From NCBI GenBank assembly GCA_051955775.1, contig JBQCGJ010000393.1, forward strand, positions 1 to 24,331: a stretch of DNA of 24,331 nt, given 5' to 3'. Below the pieces are notes generated by a model. That model was not told where the DNA came from and searched no databases. It worked only from the letters and a program-made list of their open reading frames with translations. Every line of letters begins with the position of its first letter. The first letter of the stretch is position 1. Source of the stretch: DASUHT01 sp051955775. Lineage in GTDB: Bacteria; Actinomycetota; Thermoleophilia; Gaiellales; JAICJC01. The position numbers were made by a program, and so were the translations under genes. Positions 18,161-24,331 of this stretch are shown in pieces.

Positions 18161-19269
18161 TGGCGGTCGTGGCCGATCGGCCAGCGGTGTCGGAGGTGCT
18201 CGACCGGGCGCTGTCCGGCGAACGCATCTCGGACGCCGACGCGGAGGCTCTGCTGCGCTCGCGCGACCTGGTGGCGATCGGCCGGGCGGCCAACGAGCTG
18301 CGCGACCGCCGCAACGAGCCGGGCGTGGTCACGTTCGTCGTCGACCGCAACCTGAACTACTCCAACGTCTGCTACACGGACTGCTCGTTCTGCGCGTTCT
18401 ACCGCCGGCCCGGCGATGCCCGTGAGGGCTACACCCTGCCCAGGTCCGTGATCTTCAAGAAGATCGAGGAGACGCTGGCGGCGGACGGCACGGCGGTGCT
18501 GATGCAGGGCGGCCACAACCCAGACCTCGCGATCGACTGGTACGAGGATCTGTTCCGGTCGATCAAGGCCCGTTATCCCATCCACCTGCACGCCCTGTCG
18601 CCCTCCGAGGTGCAGCACATCGCCCGGCGCTCGAAGCTGACAACCTCGGAGACGCTTTCGCGTCTTCGTGACTCGGGGCTCGACTCGCTGCCCGGGGGCG
18701 GCGCCGAGATCCTGGTCGATCGCGTGCGCAAGGTGATCTCGCCCAAGAAGACCACCTCCGAGGAGTGGCTGGCGATCATGCGCGCCGCGCACCGCCTGGG
18801 TATGAGCACGACCGCCACCATGATGTGGGGCCACGTGGAGACGCTGGAGGAGCGGGTCGAGCACCTGCGCCGGATCCGCGATCTGCAGGACGAGATGCAC
18901 GGCTTCCGGGCGTTCATCTCGTGGACGTACCAACCCGACAACACCGCCCTGGCGCCGCAGGTGCGCTGGCATCCGACCAGCTTCGACTACCTGCTGATGC
19001 AGGCGGTGACCAGGATCTACCTGGACAACGTCGAGCACATCCAGAGCTCGTGGGTGACCCAGGGCACCAAGATCGGGCAGGTGGCGCTGTTCTTCGGGGC
19101 GGACGATCTGGGCTCCGTGATGATGGAGGAGAACGTCGTCTCGGCCGCCGGCACCACCTACCGGGCGACGGCCGAGGACTTCCTGCACCTGATCCGCAAT
19201 GCCGGCTACCGGCCGCGTCAGCGCGACACGCTGTACCGCACGGTCACGGAGTACCCCGACGCCGCATGA
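18160..19269 (+). CDS. mqnC: Cyclic dehypoxanthinyl futalosine synthase MqnC (radical SAM)
   Basis: A 369-residue radical-SAM enzyme that cyclises dehypoxanthine futalosine. Its cluster motif is CYTDCSFC (Cys71, Cys75, Cys78) after 'RNLNYSNV', and it carries 'LMQGGHNPDLAIDWYEDLF', 'SLPGGGAEILVDRVR' and 'MMWGHVETLEERVEHL'. GGHNP in place of MqnE's GGEHP and the 'AFYRRPGDAREGYTL' loop identify MqnC. It is a paralogue of the mqnE product, with the same cysteine numbering. ATG 18160 overlaps the mqnA stop (TGATG) and the stop overlaps the next gene (ATGA). Confidence 0.94.
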   Translation: MAVVADRPAVSEVLDRALSGERISDADAEALLRSRDLVAIGRAANELRDRRNEPGVVTFVVDRNLNYSNVCYTDCSFCAFYRRPGDAREGYTLPRSVIFKKIEETLAADGTAVLMQGGHNPDLAIDWYEDLFRSIKARYPIHLHALSPSEVQHIARRSKLTTSETLSRLRDSGLDSLPGGGAEILVDRVRKVISPKKTTSEEWLAIMRAAHRLGMSTTATMMWGHVETLEERVEHLRRIRDLQDEMHGFRAFISWTYQPDNTALAPQVRWHPTSFDYLLMQAVTRIYLDNVEHIQSSWVTQGTKIGQVALFFGADDLGSVMMEENVVSAAGTTYRATAEDFLHLIRNAGYRPRQRDTLYRTVTEYPDAA

Positions 19270-19682
19270 AGGTGGAGGTGTCGCACCGCTGCTCGGCACG
19301 CGCTGAGCAGGTGTGGGAGTGGGTGGCGGACCCGCACCGGCACATCCAGATGCTGCCCAGCTCGGTGCGCGGCGCCCGGGTGCTGGACGGCGGCGACATG
19401 GAGGCCGAGCTGCACGCGGCCGGCCACCGGGAGCGCATGGTGGTGCGGATCGTGGCCACCGATCCGCCGCGGCGGCTGGAGGAGGAGCGGGTGGACGGCA
19501 TCCGCGCCGGCCGCACGGTGTTCACGCTGGAGCCCGACGGCGACGGCTGTCAGGTGACGATCCACAGCGAGGTCGACCTGCCGCGGATGCTGGCCGCCGT
19601 GGCCAAGCCGAAGGTCGTCCACTCGCTGCGCGAGCAGCTCGAGAACCTGGACCGGCTGAGCTCCGCACCCAGCGAGATGTAA
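19266..19682 (+). CDS. SRPBCC (START-like) ligand-binding protein
   Basis: A 138-residue protein with the polyketide cyclase/SRPBCC pattern: an N-terminal strand 'KVEVSHRCSARAEQVWEWVADPHRHIQMLP', strands with 'MVVRIVATDPPRRLEEERV', 'TVFTLEPDGDGCQVTIHSEVDL' and a long C-terminal helix. The fold holds hydrophobic ligands in a cavity. ATG 19266 overlaps the mqnC stop in an ATGA junction, so it is the last gene of the mqn operon. This suggests a role with a naphthoate or quinone intermediate, but no biochemical role is shown. It could also be a membrane-lipid or coenzyme-Q-binding COQ10-like protein. Confidence 0.85.
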   Translation: MKVEVSHRCSARAEQVWEWVADPHRHIQMLPSSVRGARVLDGGDMEAELHAAGHRERMVVRIVATDPPRRLEEERVDGIRAGRTVFTLEPDGDGCQVTIHSEVDLPRMLAAVAKPKVVHSLREQLENLDRLSSAPSEM

Positions 19683-19690
19683 AGCCCCCC

Positions 19691-19704
19691 ACCCGGTACC
19701 GGGT
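19691..19704. promoter_or_regulatory. 14-bp perfect palindrome upstream of the efflux regulator
   Basis: ACCCGGTACCGGGT is a perfect palindrome with no loop, just after the SRPBCC stop. It lies 22 bases upstream of the -35 box at 19726. It could bind a second regulator, or be chance. It lacks the T-run of an intrinsic terminator. Confidence 0.35.
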
Positions 19705-19725
19705 ACAGGTTGGCGGCCTTTCCAT

Positions 19726-19754
19726 TTGACCCGTCGGCGATCGAAAGGTATGTT
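19726..19754 (+). promoter_or_regulatory. Promoter of the ArsR-like regulator/MFS operon
   Basis: TTGACC (19726-19731), 17 bases, then TATGTT (19749-19754), followed by seven bases and ATG 19762. This is the best complete promoter in the window and predicts a leaderless mRNA. Confidence 0.75.
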
Positions 19755-19772
19755 TCGAAACATGCCTTTCGA
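19741..19772. promoter_or_regulatory. 32-bp near-perfect palindromic operator over the -10 box and start codon
   Basis: Fifteen of sixteen base pairs match about a centre at 19756/19757 (TTCGAA core, arms TCGAAAGG...CCTTTCGA); only the pair 19749/19764 mismatches. The palindrome covers the -10 hexamer, the transcription start and the first codons of the regulator gene, so binding would shut down transcription. The wHTH protein encoded there is the obvious candidate ligand (autorepression). Confidence 0.8.
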
Positions 19773-20364
19773 GAAATCGGCGGAGCGCACCGCGACCCGC
19801 AAGCTGAGCGATCCCCGTGCGATGCGGGCGATGGCGCACCCCACCCGGCTGGAGCTGATGGAGCTGATCGGCCGAGAGGGCGAGCTGACCGCCACCAGGG
19901 CCGGCGAGCTGCTGGGCCTGTCGCCGGCGAACTGCTCGTTCCACCTGCGCCAGCTGGCCAAGTACGGGTTCGTCGAGGAGGCTGCCGGGGGCTCCGGCCG
20001 CAACCGCCCCTGGCGGCTGGTCTCGCTGAGCCACGAGTGGTCGGAGTCGGACCTGGACACCGAGGCGTCGGCGGCCGCCACCGCGCTGTCCATGGTCGTC
20101 CTGGAACGCGAGATGGAGCGGCTGGCCGGCTGGTTCGAGCGGCAGCGCGACGAGCCGGCGGAATGGCGGGACGCCTCCACCTCCAGCAGCGCCATCCTGT
20201 ACCTGACCCCCGAGGAGCTGAATGAGCTCGGGGACACTCTGGGCGAGCTGGTCGCCCGGTACCTGGGCCGCGTGGCGGATCCCTCCCTGCGGCCTCCCGG
20301 CAGTCGCCCGGTGGCGATGATCGCCGCCGCCTACCCGCTCGTCCCCACACCCTCGGGAGGCTGA
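19762..20364 (+). CDS. ArsR-like winged-helix transcriptional regulator
   Basis: A 200-residue protein with a winged HTH at about residues 17-88: 'RAMRAMAHPTRLELMELIGREG' (first helices), 'TATRAGELLGLSPANCSFHLRQLAKYGFVEE' (recognition helix about 54-66) and a wing 'GRNRPWRLV'. The C-terminal 110 residues are helical and probably form the ligand or dimer domain. No ArsR metal-cysteine motif is evident (one Cys58). ATG 19762 is chosen over ATG 19750 and TTG 19726 because those fall inside the promoter. The MFS gene follows after three bases. It probably represses itself and the exporter until an inducer binds. Confidence 0.87.
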   Translation: MPFEKSAERTATRKLSDPRAMRAMAHPTRLELMELIGREGELTATRAGELLGLSPANCSFHLRQLAKYGFVEEAAGGSGRNRPWRLVSLSHEWSESDLDTEASAAATALSMVVLEREMERLAGWFERQRDEPAEWRDASTSSSAILYLTPEELNELGDTLGELVARYLGRVADPSLRPPGSRPVAMIAAAYPLVPTPSGG

Positions 20365-20367
20365 GCA

Positions 20368-21624
20368 GTGCGCGAGCTCCTGCGCGACCGCAACGCCCGC
20401 CTTCTGTTGTCTGGTCAGGCACTATCGCTGCTCGGCGATCGCGCGATGTACCTGGCCCTCGGGGTGTGGGTGAAGTCGCTGACCGGCTCCAGCGCCGCCG
20501 CCGGCCTGGTGTTCTTTTGTCTCGGGCTTCCCGGCCTGGCCGCCCCTGCCGCCGGCCTGGTGGTCGACCGGGTGCGCAGGCGGCGGCTGATGATCATCGC
20601 CGACCTGGCCATCGCGCTGATCCTGCTCTCGCTGCTGCTGGTACACGGCCGCGACCAGCTGTGGCTGATCTATGCCGTCACGCTCGCCTACGGGGCATCG
20701 GCCATCGTGTTCGGGTCGGCCCAGTCGGCGCTGCTGACCGAGATCCTGCCCGGCAAGCTGCTGCCGCCGGCGAATGCCCTGCTGCAGACCGCCAGCGAGG
20801 GCATGCGGCTGGTTGCCCCGCTGTTCGGCGCCGCCCTGTTCGCCTGGGTGGGCGGCGGCGCGGTGGCGGTGCTCGATGCCGGAAGCTTCGTGGCGTCCGC
20901 GGTCTGCCTGTCCCTGCTTCACCACCGGGATGCCCGTCCCGCCCCCCAGGAGCACCATCTGCGTGAGCAGCTGATCGCCGGCGCGCGGCACATCGCCCGC
21001 ACGCCACAGCTGCTCCGCATCGTGGTCACTGTGGCGGTCGCGCTGCTGGTGGTCGGCTTCGCCGAGACGCTGATCTTCTCCGTGATCGATGTGGGCCTCC
21101 ACCGTCCACCGTCGTTCCTGGGCGTGCTCAGCGCCCTGCAGGGGGTCGGCGCGATCGCCGGGGCGCTGGCGGCGCCGGGGATCATGCGGCGGATGGGCGA
21201 CGGCCGTCTGGTCGCCGGCGGGCTGGCGCTGTTCGCCGTCGGCGATTCCCTGCTGATCGTGCCCAGGCTCGGCCTCGTGCTGCTGGGCATGACGATCGCC
21301 GGCGCGGGCATCTCGTGGGCCGTGGTGGGGTTCGGCTCGGCCATCCAGCTGCGCACGCCGCCCGACCTCCAGGGCCGCGCGTACTCGGCCGCCGACATGC
21401 TGCTGAGCGTGCCGTCCGTGTTCTCGATCGCGGCGGGCGCGTCGCTCTCGACCGTGATCGACTACCGGGTGCTGCTGGCCGCCATGGGGATCGTGACCGC
21501 CGCCACGGGCGGCTACCTGGCCCTGACAAGCGAACCGGCCGACGCCGGGCCTCAGTACACTCATGCGGATGCTGAGCTCGCTGGCGCACTGGATCCAGAC
21601 CCAGGTGGCAGCCCACGGGCTTGA
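20368..21624 (+). CDS. Major facilitator superfamily exporter
   Basis: A 418-residue protein with about twelve hydrophobic segments. It opens with 'RELLRDRNARLLLSGQALSLLGDRAM', then the loop 2-3 motif 'VVDRVRRRRLMI' (typical of MFS motif A). The middle loop 'REQLIAGARHIARTPQLLRIV' separates the two halves. It resembles the MFS_3/enterobactin-exporter group, but substrate is not deducible. GTG 20368 lies three bases after the regulator stop, with gggag upstream, so the two form an operon, suggesting inducible drug or metabolite efflux. The last 56 bases overlap the dedA gene. Confidence 0.9.
   Translation: MRELLRDRNARLLLSGQALSLLGDRAMYLALGVWVKSLTGSSAAAGLVFFCLGLPGLAAPAAGLVVDRVRRRRLMIIADLAIALILLSLLLVHGRDQLWLIYAVTLAYGASAIVFGSAQSALLTEILPGKLLPPANALLQTASEGMRLVAPLFGAALFAWVGGGAVAVLDAGSFVASAVCLSLLHHRDARPAPQEHHLREQLIAGARHIARTPQLLRIVVTVAVALLVVGFAETLIFSVIDVGLHRPPSFLGVLSALQGVGAIAGALAAPGIMRRMGDGRLVAGGLALFAVGDSLLIVPRLGLVLLGMTIAGAGISWAVVGFGSAIQLRTPPDLQGRAYSAADMLLSVPSVFSIAAGASLSTVIDYRVLLAAMGIVTAATGGYLALTSEPADAGPQYTHADAELAGALDPDPGGSPRA
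21556..21561 (+). promoter_or_regulatory. Candidate -10 box of the dedA gene (leaderless)
   Basis: TACACT inside the MFS gene is followed by seven bases and ATG 21569. The alternative ATG at 21563 is only one base after the hexamer, so 21569 is the likelier start. Confidence 0.45.
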
Positions 21625-22162
21625 GGCGGTGTTCGTGCTGATGGTGCTGGAGAGCGCGTGCATCCCGATCCCCAGCGAGGTGACGATGGTGTACGCGGGA
21701 TACCTCGTCTCGCAGGGCAGCATGAACTTCGTGGCCGCCGTGCTGGTGGGGTCGGTGGCGAACCTGGTCGGCTCGCTGATCGCGTGGGCGGCGGGCGCCT
21801 ACGGCGTCGACCGCTACCTGGTGCGGTCGGACGCGAGCCGCGCTCACGTCGCGCAGGCCCACCGCTGGTTCGAGCGCTGGGGCTCGCCGGTGGTGCTGGT
21901 GTCGCGCATGCTGCCGGTGATCCGCACGTTTATCTCGCTTCCGGCCGGGATCGCCCGCATGCCGCTGCTGCGGTTCTCGGTGCTGACCTTCCTGGGCTGC
22001 CTGCCGTGGTGCCTGCTGCTGGTCACGGCCGGATACCAGGCGGGGAAGAACTGGGATACGTGGCACCGCCGCATCGGGTACCTCGACTACCTCGTGGTGG
22101 CCGGGCTGGCGGTGCTGGCGGTCTGGTGGCTACTGCGTCGACGCCGCGCGATGGCCCACTAG
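21569..22162 (+). CDS. DedA family membrane protein (VTT domain)
   Basis: A 197-residue integral membrane protein with about five hydrophobic segments. It has the DedA motifs 'VLESACIPIPSEV' (26-38) and 'VSRMLPVIRTFISLPAGIARM' (about 111-131), the latter with the conserved Arg and Pro of the re-entrant region. The C terminus is basic (RRRRAMAH). DedA proteins act in membrane homeostasis, including flippase-like undecaprenyl-phosphate or phospholipid transport; which of these applies is not known. It overlaps the MFS gene by 56 bases, and its TAG stop is part of the next gene's -10 box. The context of a sugar-nucleotide aminotransferase downstream would fit a cell-envelope role. Confidence 0.93.
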   Translation: MLSSLAHWIQTQVAAHGLEAVFVLMVLESACIPIPSEVTMVYAGYLVSQGSMNFVAAVLVGSVANLVGSLIAWAAGAYGVDRYLVRSDASRAHVAQAHRWFERWGSPVVLVSRMLPVIRTFISLPAGIARMPLLRFSVLTFLGCLPWCLLLVTAGYQAGKNWDTWHRRIGYLDYLVVAGLAVLAVWWLLRRRRAMAH

Positions 22163-22165
22163 ACT
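22160..22165 (+). promoter_or_regulatory. Candidate -10 box of the aminotransferase gene (leaderless)
   Basis: TAGACT starts with the dedA stop codon and ends eight bases before GTG 22174. No ribosome site precedes that GTG. This favours 22174 over the in-frame GTG at 22180 or ATG at 22189. Confidence 0.45.
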
Positions 22166-22173
22166 GCCCGCCC

Positions 22174-23286
22174 GTGCCGGTGCCCCTGATGGACATCCGC
22201 AGCCAGTACGCTGCGCTGCTGCCGCAGATCACCCAGTCCGTGAGCGACGTCATCAGCTCCGGCCGGTTCATCCTGGGGCCGCACGTGCGCAGCTTCGAGG
22301 AGGAGGCTGCGGCCGAGATCGGCGCACGCCACGGGATCGCCGTCGGCAACGGCACCGATGCCCTCGTGCTGGCCCTGGAGGCGCTGGGGATCGGCGCCGG
22401 CGACGAGGTGATCACCACGCCGTACACCTTCTACGCCACCGCCGAGGCGGTCGCGCGGGTGGGCGCCCGGCCGGTGTTCGCCGACGTCAAGCCCGACACG
22501 CTGAACCTCGATCCGATCGCAGCCGAGGCAGCCATCACCGACCGCACACGGGCGATCCTGCCCGTGCACGTGTTCGGGCTGCCGGCTGACCTGGCCGCGT
22601 TCCGGGAGCTTGCCGACCGCTACGGGCTGGCCCTGATCGAGGACGCCGCGCAGGCGTTCGGCGCGGGCTGGGAGGGTCGCCGGGCCGGCTCTGTGGGGGA
22701 CGTCGCGACGTTCTCGTTCTATCCCACGAAGAATCTTCCGGCGATGGGCGACGCGGGGCTGGTTGTGACCTCCAGCGACGAGCTGGCCGAGCGCGTGCGC
22801 CGGCTTCGCTTCCACGGCTCGCGGGACAAGCGCACCTTCGAGTACGTGGGCACCAACTCCCGCATGGACGAGATGCAGGCGGCCGTGCTGCGACTGCTGC
22901 TGCCGCAGGTTGGGGGCTGGAACGACGCCCGCCGGACGGCCGCGGCTCGGTATCGGGAGCTGGGTCTGGGCGAGCTGGTGTCGCTGCCCTCCGAGCCCGC
23001 CGGTCGCCGGCACGTGTACCACCTGTACGTGGTGCGCAGCGATCGCCGCGACGCCGTCGCCCGCGGCCTCCGCGACGCCGGGATCGGCGCGGCCGTGTAC
23101 TACGAGACGCCGCTGCACCTGCAGCCCGTATTCGCCTCCCTGGGCCACCGGCCGGGCGAGTTCCCGGTCACCGAGCAGGCCAGCCGGGACGGCCTCGCGC
23201 TGCCCATGTTCCCCACCTTGGCGGAGGGGCAGCAGCGTGAGGTGGTGGACGCCGTTCGAGCGGCGCTCGTGGCCGCGGCAGCGTAG
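22174..23286 (+). CDS. DegT/DnrJ/EryC1/StrS-family PLP aminotransferase
   Basis: A 370-residue sugar aminotransferase-type protein. It begins 'PLMDIRSQYAAL', has 'SSGRFILGPHVRSFEEE' (28-44), 'VGNGTDALVLAL' (57-68), 'IEDAAQAFGA' (155-164) and the PLP lysine Lys186 in 'SFYPTKNLPAMGDAG'. The C-terminal part has 'YYETPLHLQPVF' and 'EQASRDGLALPMFPTL'. It likely transfers an amino group to a 3- or 4-keto nucleotide sugar, giving a precursor of surface polysaccharide or a glycosylated metabolite. Substrate position is not determinable. The next gene starts 16 bases downstream. Confidence 0.93.
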   Translation: MPVPLMDIRSQYAALLPQITQSVSDVISSGRFILGPHVRSFEEEAAAEIGARHGIAVGNGTDALVLALEALGIGAGDEVITTPYTFYATAEAVARVGARPVFADVKPDTLNLDPIAAEAAITDRTRAILPVHVFGLPADLAAFRELADRYGLALIEDAAQAFGAGWEGRRAGSVGDVATFSFYPTKNLPAMGDAGLVVTSSDELAERVRRLRFHGSRDKRTFEYVGTNSRMDEMQAAVLRLLLPQVGGWNDARRTAAARYRELGLGELVSLPSEPAGRRHVYHLYVVRSDRRDAVARGLRDAGIGAAVYYETPLHLQPVFASLGHRPGEFPVTEQASRDGLALPMFPTLAEGQQREVVDAVRAALVAAAA

Positions 23287-23302
23287 CCGCCGGCCGGCCG
23301 CG

Positions 23303-24316
23303 ATGCGGGTCTGGATCGACCTCACCAACTCCCCTCACGTGCTGGTGTTCGCGCCTCTCGTGGACCGGATCAAGCGCCGCGGGTGGGATGTCGCCGTGAC
23401 CGCTCGCGACTACGCCCAGACGCTGGAGCTGCTCGAGCTGCATCGCATCGAGCACGTCGTGATCGGCCACCACGGCGGCGGCTCGGTGGCCGGCAAGGGA
23501 CGGGCCGCGGTCTCGCGCGTGGCGTCCATGATCGCGTTCGGCCGCCGCGGGCGGTTCGACGCCGCGATGGCGCACGGCTCGACCGACCTGCCGATGGCCT
23601 GCCGGGCGCTGCGCATCCCCAACACCACGATGTTCGACTATGAGTACGCGCGCCTCCAGCACAGCCTGAACTGCCGGCTCGCCCAGCGGGTGCTGATCCC
23701 CGACGCGATACCGCCCGACCGGGTGGCCCGCTACGGCGCCCGCGGGCAGCGCCTGGTGCAATACCCCGGGCTCAAGGAGGAGTACTACCTGGCGGACTTC
23801 GAGCCCGATCCCGACGTGCCGCGCCGGCTGGGCCTGGACGGGAGTCGGATCGGGCTGGTGCTTCGCCCGCCGGCGGATGTCGCCCTCTATCACCGGTTCG
23901 GCAATCCGCTGTTCGACGAGCTGCTCACGCGGCTGGGCGCGCGCGACGACGTGCGTGCGGTCGTCCTGCCGCGGACGCCGCAGCAGGCCGATCGCATCCG
24001 CGCCCTCGACCTGCCGTCGGTGACCGTGCCCGAGCACGCTGTGGACGGCAACAGCCTGCTCGCCGGGGCCGACCTGGTGGTCAGCGCGGGCGGCACCATG
24101 AACCGCGAAGCGGTGGTTCTGGGCACCCCCGTGTACACCACGTTCGCCGGACGCATGGGGGGCGTGGACGAGCGGCTGGTGGCCCAGGGCCGGCTGCGGC
24201 CACTGGAGCGGGTCGACGACCTGGCGATCGAGCGCCGCCCGGCCGGCGCGGAGGCCCGCGTCCGTCGCGATCCCGATCGGCTGCTGGACATGGCAGTGGC
24301 AGGGTTAGCTGGCTGA
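23303..24316 (+). CDS. DUF354 family protein (GT-B/epimerase-like)
   Basis: A 337-residue protein that begins 'MRVWIDLTNSPHVLVFAPLV', the DUF354 N-terminal signature, and has 'HGSTDLPMACRALRIPNTTMFDYEYA' in the middle. A later Gly-rich 'GADLVVSAGGTMNREAVVLGTPVYTTF' resembles the nucleotide-sugar site of UDP-GlcNAc 2-epimerases and GT-B glycosyltransferases. DUF354 genes occur in polysaccharide clusters of archaea and bacteria; a biochemical role is not established. ATG 23303 lies in a GC-rich gap without a clear -10 or ribosome site, so it is probably read through from the aminotransferase. It ends 15 bases before the window edge, and the cluster probably continues. Confidence 0.88.
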   Translation: MRVWIDLTNSPHVLVFAPLVDRIKRRGWDVAVTARDYAQTLELLELHRIEHVVIGHHGGGSVAGKGRAAVSRVASMIAFGRRGRFDAAMAHGSTDLPMACRALRIPNTTMFDYEYARLQHSLNCRLAQRVLIPDAIPPDRVARYGARGQRLVQYPGLKEEYYLADFEPDPDVPRRLGLDGSRIGLVLRPPADVALYHRFGNPLFDELLTRLGARDDVRAVVLPRTPQQADRIRALDLPSVTVPEHAVDGNSLLAGADLVVSAGGTMNREAVVLGTPVYTTFAGRMGGVDERLVAQGRLRPLERVDDLAIERRPAGAEARVRRDPDRLLDMAVAGLAG

Positions 24317-24331
24317 CCCGGCCGGTATCCT

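Noticed and set aside
19750..19761. Upstream ATG (19750) or TTG (19726) as start of the ArsR-like regulator
   Set aside because: Both fall inside the -35/-10 promoter elements, so the mRNA would not contain them.

Overview
The window is GC-rich, densely coded bacterial chromosome with GTG starts, 4-base stop/start overlaps and at least eight candidate leaderless promoters (a TANNNT hexamer 6-10 bases before the start codon). Gene content (futalosine-route menaquinone genes, a menaquinol:cytochrome c oxidoreductase, a MoxR/DUF58/DUF4129 operon and HTH-TPR regulators) suggests an actinobacterium. The Bacillus-like split cytochrome b/c complex makes a deep branch such as Thermoleophilia my best guess; this is inference, because no rRNA or other phylogenetic marker is present. 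I saw no tRNA, rRNA, CRISPR array, insertion sequence or phage gene, and no gene-free stretch exceeds about 120 bases.

Layout. (1) 1-906: 3' part of an AI-2E/PerM-family membrane protein. It converges on, and overlaps, a minus-strand pair (855-3386) made of an XRE-HTH-TPR regulator and a tandem paralogue that has lost exactly the HTH. (2) 3503-6116: hemB-hemL, two early steps of tetrapyrrole synthesis, coupled to a 130-residue protein that resembles a fragment of an isoprenyl diphosphate synthase without its catalytic aspartates. (3) 10188-6131, minus: five overlapping genes (DUF4129 membrane protein, small anchored protein, MoxR ATPase, DUF58 protein, small membrane protein). (4) 10273-19682, plus: eleven genes that make and use menaquinone: ubiD, the Rieske/cytochrome b/cytochrome b-c complex (qcrABC), ubiX, ubiE, a polyprenyl diphosphate synthase, mqnE, mqnA, mqnC and a SRPBCC protein. 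(5) 19762-22162: an ArsR-like regulator and MFS exporter behind a strong promoter overlapped by a 32-bp near-perfect palindrome, then a DedA protein. (6) 22174-24316: a DegT-type aminotransferase and a DUF354 protein, probably the start of a nucleotide-sugar or surface-polysaccharide cluster that continues beyond the window.

How they work together. Region 4 is a quinone module. MqnA and MqnE make aminofutalosine from chorismate, MqnC cyclises the downstream intermediate, the prenyl synthase supplies the side chain, UbiX makes prenyl-FMN for UbiD decarboxylation, UbiE does the final methylation, and QcrABC oxidises the menaquinol. mqnB, mqnD and the mqnP/UbiA prenyltransferase are not here and should lie elsewhere. 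Haem from hemB/hemL would feed the cytochromes. The least explained items are the IPPS-like remnant after hemL, the SRPBCC protein ending the mqn operon, the HTH-less TPR paralogue, and the palindrome covering the start codon of the efflux regulator.
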